NCBI GenBank assembly: GCA_910586965.1 | Contig: CAJUMF010000001.1 | Location: forward strand, 209,581 to 273,580 | Direction of reading: 5' to 3' | Length of the DNA stretch: 64,000 nucleotides | Source: an uncultured Dorea sp. | GTDB taxonomy: Bacteria > Bacillota > Clostridia > Lachnospirales > Lachnospiraceae | In this document: positions 1 through 8,934 of the stretch, piece after piece | Layout of the letters: every line of letters starts with the position of its first letter | How positions within the stretch are numbered: the first letter of the stretch is position 1 | Notes under the pieces: generated by a model | What the model saw: the letters and a program-made list of their open reading frames with translations, nothing else | What the model was told of the DNA's origin: nothing | The model's database searches: none | Made by a program: the position numbers and the translations under genes

Positions 1-3000
1 TCCCAAGCTTTTCAATCCTTACCGGAGGAGTGAAATGCCGGCTCTTTGCAAACATTTCCGTGGCGGGCTTTCGCATCCACTCTAAAAATCGGATCCCCAT
101 ATTGCCAATGACCGCTTTGGATCTGGCAAAACCAAGCTTTTCGGACTTAAAGTTCTGGTTGTAGAAGGAATACAGAAGGAAGTCCAAAAGATCAGGGACA
201 ACCGCCTCCGCACCTTCACTTTCCAACAGCTCCACGAGATAATTGTTGGCAGCGGGAAGGAATTTTACAAGAATCTCCCCGACAATGCCCACCCGGGGCT
301 TTTTGACGTCCGTAAGCTCGATATTACGGTCAAAGTCTTCAATGATGTCCTGACAGAGCTTCTTAAATTTTCTTCTGGACGGATAGCCTTCCGACAGAAA
401 CTTCTGGCATACTTTTTTCCATTTCTCATGTATGGCATTGACCGAACCGGGGACCGCCTCGTAAGGACGCATCCGATATACGCATTTCATAAAGATATCC
501 CCAAAGATCACACCGTAGATTCCGCGGAGGATCAGGTTCGGTGTCAGCTTGAAGCCGGGATTTTCTTCCAGGCCGCTTAAGTTGACAGAGATTACCGGGA
601 TGTTGCCGTAGCCGGCTTTCTTCAGTGCACGGCGGATAAATCCGATATAGTTGGAAGCCCTGCATCCCCCGCCGGTCTGGCTGATGATCACTGCGATTCT
701 TTCCGTATCATATCTTCCCGAGAGGATCGCGTCCATGATCTGTCCGACCACCATAAGAGACGGGTAGCAGGCGTCGTTGTTCACGTATTTGAGCCCCACA
801 TCAACCGCACGCTTATTGTCATTGGGCAGTACCTGCAGATGGTAGCCGGACGCATTGAAAGCCGGTTCCAAAAGCTCAAAATGGATGGGAGACATCTGGG
901 GACAAAGGATCGTGTAATCCCGGCGCATCTCCTTTGTAAATACAACTTTGTCGATAGAGGCCGGACGGATGTCCCGTTTTTCCTTCCGCTGCTCCCGCAC
1001 GCGGATTGCCGCTAAGAGAGAACGGACGCGGATTCTCGCCGCACCCAGATTGTTGACCTCGTCGATTTTTAAAGAAGTATAGATCTTATCGGAATTATTC
1101 AAGATCTCTGCCGCCTGGTCGGTAGTGACGGCATCCAGCCCGCATCCAAAAGAATTAAGCTGGATAAAGTCCAGATTTTCCGTAGTCTTTACATAATTTG
1201 CCGCCGCATAGAGACGGGAATGGTACATCCACTGATCCATCACGTTGATCGGACGCTCTACCGGGTGCAGATGGGAGATGGAATCCTCTGTCAGCACAGC
1301 GATATTGTAGGAGTTGATAAGCTCCGGGATCCCGTGGTTTACCTCCGGGTCGATGTGGTAAGGCCGTCCTGCAAGGACAATCCCCCGATTTCCGGTCTCA
1401 TTCAGGAAACGGACAGTCTCCTCGCCTTTCTTTCGCATATCATCCCGGCAGGCATTCAGCTCATCCCATGCGGCGCGGACCGCCGAACTGATCTCCTCGC
1501 CGGGGATGTCAAAGGACACGGAAAACTCTTCCACAAGCCTGCGGGTCAGTGTCTCCACATTTGTCAGGGAAAGGAATGGATGGATAAACTCAATCTCTCC
1601 ATTCACAATAGCGTCGATATTATTCTTAATATTTTCCGGGTAGGAGGTGACGATCGGACAGTTGTAGTGATTGTTCGCCTCTGCAAATTCGTTCCGTTCA
1701 TAAGGAATACTGGGATAAAAGATCCGCTTGATCCCTTTATTGATCAGCCATTGTACATGGCCGTGAGCCAGTTTGGCCGGATAGCACTCGGACTCACTGG
1801 GGATGGACTCTATGCCGAGCTCATAGATCTTCCGCGTGGAAACGGGAGAGAGCAGCACAGAAAATCCAAGATTGTGAAAAAAAGTAAACCAGAACGGGTA
1901 GTTCTCGTACATGTTAAGAACACGGGGGATACCGATCACACCCCGCTTTGCCTCATTTTCCGGAAGGGGCGTATAGCCGAAATACCGCTCTGCCTTGTAT
2001 GCAAAGAGATTCGGCAGCTTGTTTTTGGTCTTTTCCTTTCCAAGTCCCCGCTCGCAGCGGTTTCCGGTGATGAATTTCCGGTCTCCGCTGAAATGGTTGA
2101 TAGTCAGGCGGCAGTTATTGGTGCAGCCCCGGCATTTCGTCATGGTCGTGGAATATTCTAAAGCCTCAATCTCATCGATGGGAAGCATAGTCGTGCCCTT
2201 GCACTGACATTCTTCATACCGCTCCCTGGCGATGAGCGCTGCGCCGAAAGCCCCCATGATACCGGCGATATCCGGACGGATCGCCTCGCAGCCGGCAATT
2301 TTCTCAAAACTTCGCAGCACGGCATTGTTATAAAAAGTGCCGCCCTGTACGACAATATGATCACCCAGCTCTGAGGCATCCGAGACTTTGATCACTTTAA
2401 ACAGTGCATTTTTGATGACGGAATAGGCAAGGCCCGCAGAGATATCCGCAACCTCCGCCCCCTCTTTCTGGGCCTGCTTTACCTTGGAATTCATAAACAC
2501 GGTGCAGCGGGTCCCAAGGTCGATGGGATTGTGGGCAAACAGCGCCTCGTGGGCAAAGTCTTCCACAGAATAATTGAGAGACTTTGCAAAGGTCTCAATA
2601 AAGGAACCGCACCCGGAGGAGCAGGCCTCATTAAGCTGCACACTGTCAACCGTCTGATTCTTAATCTTGATACACTTCATATCCTGGCCGCCGATATCCA
2701 GGATACAGTCTACATCCGGTGCAAAAAAGGAAGCCGCATAGTAGTGGGAGACGGTCTCTACCTCACCCTCATCCAGGAGAAGCGCTGATTTAATAAGCGC
2801 CTCGCCATAACCTGTGGAGCAGGAATGCACGATGTCAACCCCGCAAGGAAGCTGGCGGTAGATGTCTTTGACCGCTTTTATGGTCGTACCTAAAGGGTCT
2901 CCTTCATTGTTGTGGTAGAAAGAGTAGAGAAGTGCCCCGTCCTCCCCCACAAGAGCCGCTTTCGTCGTCGTGGAGCCTGCATCTATCCCTAAGAATGCTT

Positions 3001-3961
3001 TCCCCTGATATGTAGCCAGATCCTTCACCGGAACCTGGTGCCGGTCATGGCGCTCCTTGAATGCATGAAACTCTGCTTCGCTTGCAAACAGCGGCTCCAT
3101 GCGGTCTACTTCAAACTCCATCTTGATCTTTCCTTCTAAACGGTTTTGCATGTCCCTTAAAGATACATGGAGATCCCGCTTGGAATTGAGGGCAGACCCG
3201 ATGGCAGCAAACAGATGAGAATGATTGGGCGCAATGGTGTGCTCATCGTCAAGCTTAAGCGTGCGGATGAAAGCCTCCTTAAGTTCCGACAGGAAATGGA
3301 GCGGCCCCCCGAGAAACGCCACATGTCCCCGGATCGGCTTGCCGCAGGCAAGGCCGCTGATTGTCTGGTTGACCACTGCCTGGAAGATCGAAGCCGCCAG
3401 ATCTTCCTTCGACGCCCCCTCGTTGATGAGCGGCTGGATATCGGACTTTGCAAATACCCCGCATCTTGCGGCGATCGAATAGAGCGCGTGGTAATTTTTT
3501 GCATACCCATTAAGACCGGAGGCATCCGTCTGCAGAAGAGAGGCCATCTGGTCAATAAAGGAGCCGGTCCCTCCGGCGCACACGCCGTTCATCCGCTGCT
3601 CCACATTGCCCCCTTCAAAATAAATGATCTTGGCATCCTCCCCCCCCAGCTCGATAGCGACATCGGTCTGGGGCGCATAGTCCTGCAGGGCCGTAGAGAC
3701 CGCGATCACTTCCTGGACAAACGGAACCTTAAGATGTCCGGCCAAAGACAGTCCGCCCGAGCCTGTAATGACCGGGGAGGCATAGATTCCCCCCAGCTTA
3801 TAGATGGCACGCCCTAAAAGGTCTGACAGTGTTTCCTGTATGTCAGCAAAATGTCTTTCATAATCAGAGAAAACAACGTCGTTATTCTCGTCCAAAATGG
3901 CAATTTTTACAGTCGTAGAACCGATATCGATGCCTAATGTGTAATTTTCTTTCCTTGCCAT
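1..3961 (-). CDS. Fused 2-hydroxyacyl-CoA dehydratase activase/dehydratase-like protein (C-terminus beyond window)
   Basis: An open frame of 1320 codons runs from the ATG at 3961 off the left edge, so the C-terminus is missing. Seen: two ASKHA/BadF-type ATPase domains, each opening with a phosphate loop (GIDIGSTTVK near residue 10 and GIDAGSTTTK near residue 324), each with a GG-D motif and a Cys-Gly cluster (VCAGGTGSF, ACSSGCGSF). Around residue 607 there is a Cys-rich CRGCTNNC motif, followed by DUF2229- and HgdB-like regions with further cysteines. The family activates (R)-2-hydroxyacyl-CoA dehydratases by ATP-driven electron transfer from an Fe-S cluster; large fused versions are common in Clostridia but their substrate is mostly unknown. 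Start supported by an AGGAG motif just upstream. A promoter lies at 4040-4068. It stands alone here with no acyl-CoA partner genes in view. Confidence 0.93.
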   Translation of the reverse strand, partial: MARKENYTLGIDIGSTTVKIAILDENNDVVFSDYERHFADIQETLSDLLGRAIYKLGGIYASPVITGSGGLSLAGHLKVPFVQEVIAVSTALQDYAPQTDVAIELGGEDAKIIYFEGGNVEQRMNGVCAGGTGSFIDQMASLLQTDASGLNGYAKNYHALYSIAARCGVFAKSDIQPLINEGASKEDLAASIFQAVVNQTISGLACGKPIRGHVAFLGGPLHFLSELKEAFIRTLKLDDEHTIAPNHSHLFAAIGSALNSKRDLHVSLRDMQNRLEGKIKMEFEVDRMEPLFASEAEFHAFKERHDRHQVPVKDLATYQGKAFLGIDAGSTTTKAALVGEDGALLYSFYHNNEGDPLGTTIKAVKDIYRQLPCGVDIVHSCSTGYGEALIKSALLLDEGEVETVSHYYAASFFAPDVDCILDIGGQDMKCIKIKNQTVDSVQLNEACSSGCGSFIETFAKSLNYSVEDFAHEALFAHNPIDLGTRCTVFMNSKVKQAQKEGAEVADISAGLAYSVIKNALFKVIKVSDASELGDHIVVQGGTFYNNAVLRSFEKIAGCEAIRPDIAGIMGAFGAALIARERYEECQCKGTTMLPIDEIEALEYSTTMTKCRGCTNNCRLTINHFSGDRKFITGNRCERGLGKEKTKNKLPNLFAYKAERYFGYTPLPENEAKRGVIGIPRVLNMYENYPFWFTFFHNLGFSVLLSPVSTRKIYELGIESIPSESECYPAKLAHGHVQWLINKGIKRIFYPSIPYERNEFAEANNHYNCPIVTSYPENIKNNIDAIVNGEIEFIHPFLSLTNVETLTRRLVEEFSVSFDIPGEEISSAVRAAWDELNACRDDMRKKGEETVRFLNETGNRGIVLAGRPYHIDPEVNHGIPELINSYNIAVLTEDSISHLHPVERPINVMDQWMYHSRLYAAANYVKTTENLDFIQLNSFGCGLDAVTTDQAAEILNNSDKIYTSLKIDEVNNLGAARIRVRSLLAAIRVREQRKEKRDIRPASIDKVVFTKEMRRDYTILCPQMSPIHFELLEPAFNASGYHLQVLPNDNKRAVDVGLKYVNNDACYPSLMVVGQIMDAILSGRYDTERIAVIISQTGGGCRASNYIGFIRRALKKAGYGNIPVISVNLSGLEENPGFKLTPNLILRGIYGVIFGDIFMKCVYRMRPYEAVPGSVNAIHEKWKKVCQKFLSEGYPSRRKFKKLCQDIIEDFDRNIELTDVKKPRVGIVGEILVKFLPAANNYLVELLESEGAEAVVPDLLDFLLYSFYNQNFKSEKLGFARSKAVIGNMGIRFLEWMRKPATEMFAKSRHFTPPVRIEKLG

Positions 3962-4039
3962 GAAATAACACTCCTTTAATCTATACAATGTATGTGTGTT
4001 TTCCTATTAAATGTATTTTTTGACTTTACAGCCGGTAAC

Positions 4040-4068
4040 ATTATACGACAAAATTTTTGACTTTACAA
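4040..4068 (-). promoter_or_regulatory. Promoter of the dehydratase/activase gene
   Basis: On the minus strand TTGTAA (4068-4063), a 17-base spacer and a perfect TATAAT (4045-4040) sit about 80 bases before the ATG at 3961. A 14-base direct repeat (TTTTTGACTTTACA on the plus strand at 4017-4030 and 4054-4067) overlaps the -35 box and the likely transcript start, so a repressor or activator could bind there. Confidence 0.6.
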
Positions 4069-4120
4069 TTAATAAAATGTGATAAGAAAATAAAAAACAT
4101 ATTAAACTTAGCTGGTAGAA

Positions 4121-4149
4121 TTGACAAACATACGGTAAACAGGTAATAT
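4121..4149 (+). promoter_or_regulatory. Promoter of the rhomboid-like gene
   Basis: A perfect TTGACA (4121-4126), a 17-base spacer and TAATAT (4144-4149) point toward the gene starting at 4209, about 60 bases downstream. The region 4021-4208 contains only this promoter and the divergent one. Confidence 0.7.
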
Positions 4150-4208
4150 GAGTACAATGTATTTTTTTCAGAACAGTTAAATTTTGACAGTTTTAAGGAG
4201 TAAATTTT

Positions 4209-5081
4209 ATGGATTGGATAAGTAAATTAGAACGCAAATACGGCAGATACGCGATACCGAACCTGATGACGTACATTATCATCCTGTACGGGGCAGGCTT
4301 TGTGCTGAATATTATAAATCCGTATTTTTACGGGCAATATTTAAGTCTCGACGCGGCAGCGCTCCTTCGCGGCCAGATCTGGCGGATCGTCACCTTTATC
4401 ATCGACCCGCCGTCGAGCAGTATCATCTGGATCATCTTTGCATTGTCTCTCTATTATTTTATCGGGCGGCAGCTTGAGATGACGTGGGGAGCGTTCCGTT
4501 TCAACCTTTACTTTTTCTCAGGGATGCTTTTCCATGTGGCCGCGGCTCTTCTGGTCTATCTGCTTACCGGGATGTCCTTCCAGCTTGGGACACACTATCT
4601 CAACATGTCCCTGTTTTTTGTGTATGCAGCACTGTTCCCGGATATGCAGTTTTACTTGTATATGATCATCCCGGTGAAAGTAAAGTGGTTAGCGCTTTTA
4701 GACGGATTGTATTTTGTGTGGGCGGTGATCCAGGCCTTCCTTCCGGCTTACGGCGGAGATCCGGTGTATGGCATTGCTTTTAAGGCCAATGCGCTGGCGG
4801 CAGTGGTCTCGATACTTAATTTCCTGATCTTTTTCCTTGGTTCCAGGAATATGAAACCCTATACACCAGGACAGATCAAACGCAAGCACGAGTTTAAAAA
4901 GAATGTCAGACAGGCAAAGCGCCAGGTGAACGTATATGCAGGCGGTGCAAAACACAGATGCGCCGTGTGCGGGCGCACCGAGCTTGACAACCCGGATCTG
5001 GAATTCAGGTATTGTTCAAAATGCAACGGTAATTATGAATACTGCCAGGATCATCTCTTTACCCATACCCATGTGAAGTGA
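4209..5081 (+). CDS. Rhomboid-like membrane protein with C-terminal zinc ribbon
   Basis: 290 residues. Several hydrophobic segments fill residues ~20-220 (around 25-45, 55-80, 95-120, 130-150, 160-180 and 200-215), in a rhomboid-like arrangement. The catalytic GxSG motif expected in active rhomboid proteases is not evident (the equivalent stretch reads LNMSLFF), and no catalytic His is evident in the last membrane segment, so it is probably a proteolytically inactive relative. A basic linker follows, then a C-terminal metal-binding module with CAVC, CSKC and a Cys-His-rich tail (CQDHLFTHTH). This layout is conserved in Clostridia, without a known function. AAGGAG precedes the ATG by 8 bases. 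It is a single-gene unit with its own promoter and terminator. Confidence 0.8.
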   Translation: MDWISKLERKYGRYAIPNLMTYIIILYGAGFVLNIINPYFYGQYLSLDAAALLRGQIWRIVTFIIDPPSSSIIWIIFALSLYYFIGRQLEMTWGAFRFNLYFFSGMLFHVAAALLVYLLTGMSFQLGTHYLNMSLFFVYAALFPDMQFYLYMIIPVKVKWLALLDGLYFVWAVIQAFLPAYGGDPVYGIAFKANALAAVVSILNFLIFFLGSRNMKPYTPGQIKRKHEFKKNVRQAKRQVNVYAGGAKHRCAVCGRTELDNPDLEFRYCSKCNGNYEYCQDHLFTHTHVK

Positions 5082-5099
5082 TGTCTGAGGCATAAGAGC

Positions 5100-5128
5100 G
5101 GAGCAGCCGCGGCTGCTCCAAATTTTTG
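5100..5128 (+). terminator. Terminator of the rhomboid-like gene
   Basis: A perfect 20-base GC-rich palindrome (GGAGCAGCCGCGGCTGCTCC, 5100-5119) is followed by AAATTTTTG and a second T run. It lies 18 bases after the stop codon. Confidence 0.85.
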
Positions 5129-5236
5129 TCAATTTTTTTGTGCAGTCTGCCTTGGAAAAGTGATTGAAAGAAAAGCGATTTCGAAGTAAAGTATTACATA
5201 GGAGTTTGTATAAATGAAGGAGTGTGGTCAGAAAAA

Positions 5237-6673
5237 ATGAAAAAAACAAAGATTGTATGTACGATGGGACCGGGAACCAATGATCCGGAGGTGGTAAGAA
5301 AGCTTGTGAAAGGCGGCATGGATATTGCCAGATTCAACTTCTCTCACGGAACACACGAAGAGCAGAAGGTGCGCATGGATATGATCAAGAAGCTGCGCGA
5401 AGAAGAGAAGGTGCCGGTTGCAATTCTCTTGGACACCAAGGGACCTGAGATTCGTACAGGTGTGTTAAAGGATGGAAAGAAAGTTACTCTTGAGACCGGC
5501 GGGATCTTCACCCTGTCAACGAAAGAGATAGAAGGAGACAATACAAGGGTATCCATTACTTATCCGGGACTGATCGACGATGTGCAGCTTGGAAGTACGA
5601 TCCTTATTGACGACGGTCTCATTGGCCTGGAAGTCAAGGAAAAGACGGAGAGCGAGCTTGTCTGCAAGATTACCAACGGCGGCGAGCTGGGAGAGAGAAA
5701 GGGCGTCAACGTGCCCAACGTCCCGGTAAGGCTTCCGGCGATCACGGAAAAAGACAGAGAGGATATCAAGTTCGGAGTAGAGCAGGAAATCGATTTTATC
5801 GCGGCTTCCTTTGTGCGCAACGCAGAATGTATCCTGGAGATCAAGGCATATTTAAGAGAGCTTAAAGCTCCGTACATTCCGATCATCGCAAAGATTGAAA
5901 ATGCAGAAGGTATCCAGAACATCGATGAGATCATCCGCTGTGCAGACGGCATTATGGTTGCCAGAGGTGACTTAGGTGTTGAGATTCCTGCCGAGGAGGT
6001 GCCGTATCTCCAAAAGGTGCTGATCCAGAAGTGTAACGATAACTTCAAGCCGGTGATTACCGCGACCCAGATGTTAGACTCGATGATCCGCAACCCCCGT
6101 CCGACGAGAGCGGAGGTGACAGACGTCGCCAATGCTGTCTATGACGGTACGGACGCCGTGATGCTCTCCGGCGAGACGGCTAACGGCAAATACCCGGTGG
6201 AAGCACTCCAGATGATGGTGCACATCGTGGAGAGTACCGAAGAGCACTTAGACTATGATACACTTCTTCGTCAGTCAGAAGCCCACCGTATGAAGAGCGC
6301 ATCAAGTGCTTTAGGGTTTGCCACCGTATCCACAGCGATGAACCTGAAGGCGAAGTGCATCATCGCTCCGTCCATGTCAGGAGCTACTGCCAGAGTAGTG
6401 TCCAAGTTCAAACCGCAGACGGAGATCATCGGTGTCAGCCCGGACTCCGCTTCTTTAAGAAGGATGCAGATCTATTGGGGTGTGCGCCCGATGAAATCCA
6501 TCGAAGTCCATACGACAGAGGATATCTGCAGCAGTGCCATCGAGCTTGTGTGCGCAAAGCAGATTGCAGAGACCGGCGATGTCGTTATCCTGACTGCAGG
6601 AATCCCATCCCCGGTAGTAGGCGGGCGTCAGGCAGGCGTCAGCAATATGATGCGGATTGCGATCGTAGATTAG
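5237..6673 (+). CDS. pyk: Pyruvate kinase
   Basis: 478 residues starting MKKTKIVCTMGP, the usual family start. Converts phosphoenolpyruvate and ADP to pyruvate and ATP at the end of glycolysis, in the cytoplasm. Seen: N-terminal barrel motifs (ARFNFSHG, DTKGPEIRTG), the active-site signature with catalytic Lys (IIAKIENAEG), MVARGDLGVE, the barrel motif ATQMLDSM, and the C-terminal regulatory domain (SGATARVVSKF). There is no extra PEP-utiliser domain at the C-terminus, unlike some Firmicute enzymes. An in-frame GTG at 5222 overlaps the AGGAG ribosome site, so the ATG at 5237 is preferred although its spacing (14) is long. Monocistronic between terminators at 5100 and 6690. Confidence 0.97.
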   Translation: MKKTKIVCTMGPGTNDPEVVRKLVKGGMDIARFNFSHGTHEEQKVRMDMIKKLREEEKVPVAILLDTKGPEIRTGVLKDGKKVTLETGGIFTLSTKEIEGDNTRVSITYPGLIDDVQLGSTILIDDGLIGLEVKEKTESELVCKITNGGELGERKGVNVPNVPVRLPAITEKDREDIKFGVEQEIDFIAASFVRNAECILEIKAYLRELKAPYIPIIAKIENAEGIQNIDEIIRCADGIMVARGDLGVEIPAEEVPYLQKVLIQKCNDNFKPVITATQMLDSMIRNPRPTRAEVTDVANAVYDGTDAVMLSGETANGKYPVEALQMMVHIVESTEEHLDYDTLLRQSEAHRMKSASSALGFATVSTAMNLKAKCIIAPSMSGATARVVSKFKPQTEIIGVSPDSASLRRMQIYWGVRPMKSIEVHTTEDICSSAIELVCAKQIAETGDVVILTAGIPSPVVGGRQAGVSNMMRIAIVD

Positions 6674-6689
6674 CATATATGTGAATTAT

Positions 6690-6740
6690 AAAACACCTAT
6701 ACAGAGGAATCGTTATATATCTGTATAGGTGTTTTTCATT
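6690..6740 (+). terminator. Terminator of pyk
   Basis: A 15-base stem (AAAACACCTATACAG, 6690-6704; complementary arm 6721-6735) ends in a T run 17 bases after the pyk stop. Confidence 0.85.
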
Positions 6741-6776
6741 TTTCGACATATTTCGGCAAAAATCTATCCTCTCCTC

Positions 6777-6805
6777 TTGACATATAAAAAGATATATTAT
6801 ATAGT
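6777..6805 (+). promoter_or_regulatory. Promoter of the trmB-like/lysA operon
   Basis: TTGACA (6777-6782), a 17-base spacer and TATAGT (6800-6805), about 50 bases before the regulator start codon. Confidence 0.65.
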
Positions 6806-6856
6806 GTTCCTGAAAAGAACTACTAATTATCCTATACATAACGGAGAAGAGAATAC

Positions 6857-7594
6857 ATGGAAAGCAATGCATTTACGGGAAGGCTTACGGAGTTTGGCCT
6901 TACACGTCAGGAGGCGGGCATATATGAGTGTCTGCTTTGCGAGGGCAAGATCACAGGCTATGAGGTAGCGAAGCTTCTTGGCATCTCAAGATCCAATGCT
7001 TACGGCTCCCTGGCCAGTATGACAGAAAAAGGTGCTGCTTATCTGGTAGAAGAGGGGACGACCAAAAAATATATCCCGGTTCCTTTAGAAGAGTTCTGTA
7101 AGAACTATATCCGCCGACTGGAAGAGACAAAAGGATGGCTTTCAGCCAATATGCCTTCGGAAAAATCCCACGTGGAAGGATACGTGACCATTGAAGGTGC
7201 CAATCATATTCTGGATATGGTGCGCAATCTTCTTGCCAAGGTGGAAAAAAGAGTTTATATTACCTGTACGAGGAACTATTTGCTGCTGTTTTTGAATGAG
7301 ATTGAGCTTTTGATCAAAGCGGGCAAGAAAGTGGTTATCATTACGGATCAGGCGGTCCGTTATATTAATGCCAAGATTTATATCGGCGGCCCCCGGGAGA
7401 TGGAGATCGGCATTATTACCGATTCGAAGTATGTCCTGACCGGAGAATACGGCGAAGGCAGCATGAATACCTGCCTTTACTCCGGACAGAAGAATTTTGT
7501 GGAACTTTATAAGCGAATGCTCGCGAATGAGATCAAGCTGCTGGCAATCCGCGAGGAGCAAGAGGAGCAGCAGTTCAGAATTGAAAGAATATAG
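6857..7594 (+). CDS. TrmB-family transcriptional regulator
   Basis: 245 residues. The N-terminus (residues ~5-75) is a winged helix-turn-helix of the TrmB/MarR type (LTRQEAGIYECLL, GYEVAKLLGISRSNAYGSL); residues ~105-245 resemble the C-terminal phospholipase-D-like sensing domain of TrmB proteins (VYITCTRNYLLLF, GIITDSKYVLTGEYG). Family members bind sugars or related small molecules and control transport and metabolic genes; the ligand here is unknown. It starts an apparent two-gene operon with the decarboxylase 31 bases downstream, which it may regulate. Starts at ATG with an upstream GGAGAAGAG. Confidence 0.85.
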   Translation: MESNAFTGRLTEFGLTRQEAGIYECLLCEGKITGYEVAKLLGISRSNAYGSLASMTEKGAAYLVEEGTTKKYIPVPLEEFCKNYIRRLEETKGWLSANMPSEKSHVEGYVTIEGANHILDMVRNLLAKVEKRVYITCTRNYLLLFLNEIELLIKAGKKVVIITDQAVRYINAKIYIGGPREMEIGIITDSKYVLTGEYGEGSMNTCLYSGQKNFVELYKRMLANEIKLLAIREEQEEQQFRIERI

Positions 7595-7625
7595 CCAAAA
7601 AAGATAAAGAGGAGATGTAACGGAA

Positions 7626-8897
7626 ATGAAAAAAGCACCATTTGTGACAAAAGAAAAATTGGAGGAGATCATCGAAGAGTATCCCACCCCTTTCCACCTT
7701 TATGACGAGAGAGGTATCCGGCGCAACATCAAGGAGCTTAAAGAGGCCTTTGCATGGAATGAAGGATACAAAGAATATTTTGCTGTGAAAGCAACCCCCA
7801 ATCCATTCCTTATTGATATACTGCGGGAGTACGACTGCGGCTGCGACTGCTCCTCCTACACGGAGCTTATGCTTTCTGATGCCATCAGTGCGAGGGGAGA
7901 AGATATTATGTTTTCCTCCAACGACACTCCGGCAGAAGAATTTGTATTTGCGGACAAATTAGGCGCCATCATTAATCTGGACGATATCACCCACATCGAT
8001 TTCTTAGAGAAGGCAATCGGCCATATACCTGAGACAATAAGCTGCCGCTACAATCCGGGCGGACTTTTTAAGATCAGCAATGATATTATGGACAATCCGG
8101 GAGATTCCAAATATGGCATGACCACAGAACAGCTTTTTGAAGCTTTTAAAATACTGAAATCCAAGGGCGCGAAAGAATTCGGGATCCACGCATTTCTTGC
8201 CAGCAATACAGTGACCAACGAATATTATCCGATGCTTGCGAAAGTACTTTTTGAAGTGGCCGTAAAGCTTAAGAATGAGACCGGTGTACACATTAAATTC
8301 ATCAATCTATCCGGAGGAATCGGTATTCCCTACAGTCCGGACCAGGAACCTAACGATATCCGTGCAATCGGAGACGGAGTCCGCAGAGTGTATGAAGAAG
8401 TACTCGTTCCGGCGGGGATGAATGATGTGGCGATCTATACAGAGCTGGGGCGCTTCATGATGGGGCCATACGGATGTCTGGTGACAAAAGCCATTCATGA
8501 AAAGCACACCCACAAAGAATATATCGGTGTGGATGCCTGCGCGGTGAATCTCATGCGGCCGGCCATGTATGGAGCCTATCATCATATTACTGTAATGGGA
8601 AAAGAGGACGCTCCCCACGACCACAAATACGATATTGCCGGTTCACTCTGTGAGAATAATGATAAATTTGCCATTGATCGGATGCTGCCCGAAATCGATA
8701 CCGGAGATCTTCTGGTCATCCATGATACCGGGGCGCACGGCTTTGCTATGGGGTATAATTATAATGGGAAATTAAAATCCGCGGAACTTTTGCTGAAAGA
8801 GGACGGCCAGGTACAGCTAATCCGCAGAGCCGAGACACCGGCAGATTATTTTATTACATTTGACTGTTTTCAAATCGGGAAAAAGCTGATAAAATAA
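7626..8897 (+). CDS. lysA: Diaminopimelate decarboxylase-like PLP enzyme
   Basis: 423 residues, fold-type III (alanine racemase-like barrel) PLP decarboxylase. Seen: the PLP-binding Lys in FAVKATPNP (residue ~54), SGGIGIPY (glycine-rich phosphate loop), ELGRFMMGPYG and a C-terminal DACAVNLMRP segment. Probably decarboxylates meso-diaminopimelate to lysine, the last step of lysine synthesis; the sequence differs enough from classical LysA that another diamino acid or carboxynorspermidine-like substrate cannot be excluded. Follows the TrmB-type regulator by 31 bases with a GAGGAG ribosome site, suggesting co-transcription. Confidence 0.85.
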   Translation: MKKAPFVTKEKLEEIIEEYPTPFHLYDERGIRRNIKELKEAFAWNEGYKEYFAVKATPNPFLIDILREYDCGCDCSSYTELMLSDAISARGEDIMFSSNDTPAEEFVFADKLGAIINLDDITHIDFLEKAIGHIPETISCRYNPGGLFKISNDIMDNPGDSKYGMTTEQLFEAFKILKSKGAKEFGIHAFLASNTVTNEYYPMLAKVLFEVAVKLKNETGVHIKFINLSGGIGIPYSPDQEPNDIRAIGDGVRRVYEEVLVPAGMNDVAIYTELGRFMMGPYGCLVTKAIHEKHTHKEYIGVDACAVNLMRPAMYGAYHHITVMGKEDAPHDHKYDIAGSLCENNDKFAIDRMLPEIDTGDLLVIHDTGAHGFAMGYNYNGKLKSAELLLKEDGQVQLIRRAETPADYFITFDCFQIGKKLIK

Positions 8898-8934
8898 TGT
8901 AGGACAAACTATATGTAATCTAGGAGGAATTGTT

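Noticed and set aside
1220..2161. Long plus-strand frame of 313 codons
   Set aside because: It lies fully opposite the dehydratase/activase gene, whose translation shows clear family motifs; composition makes the reverse strand open by chance.
3167..3817. Plus-strand frame of 216 codons
   Set aside because: Same reason: antisense to the activase N-terminal ATPase domain, no recognisable motifs.
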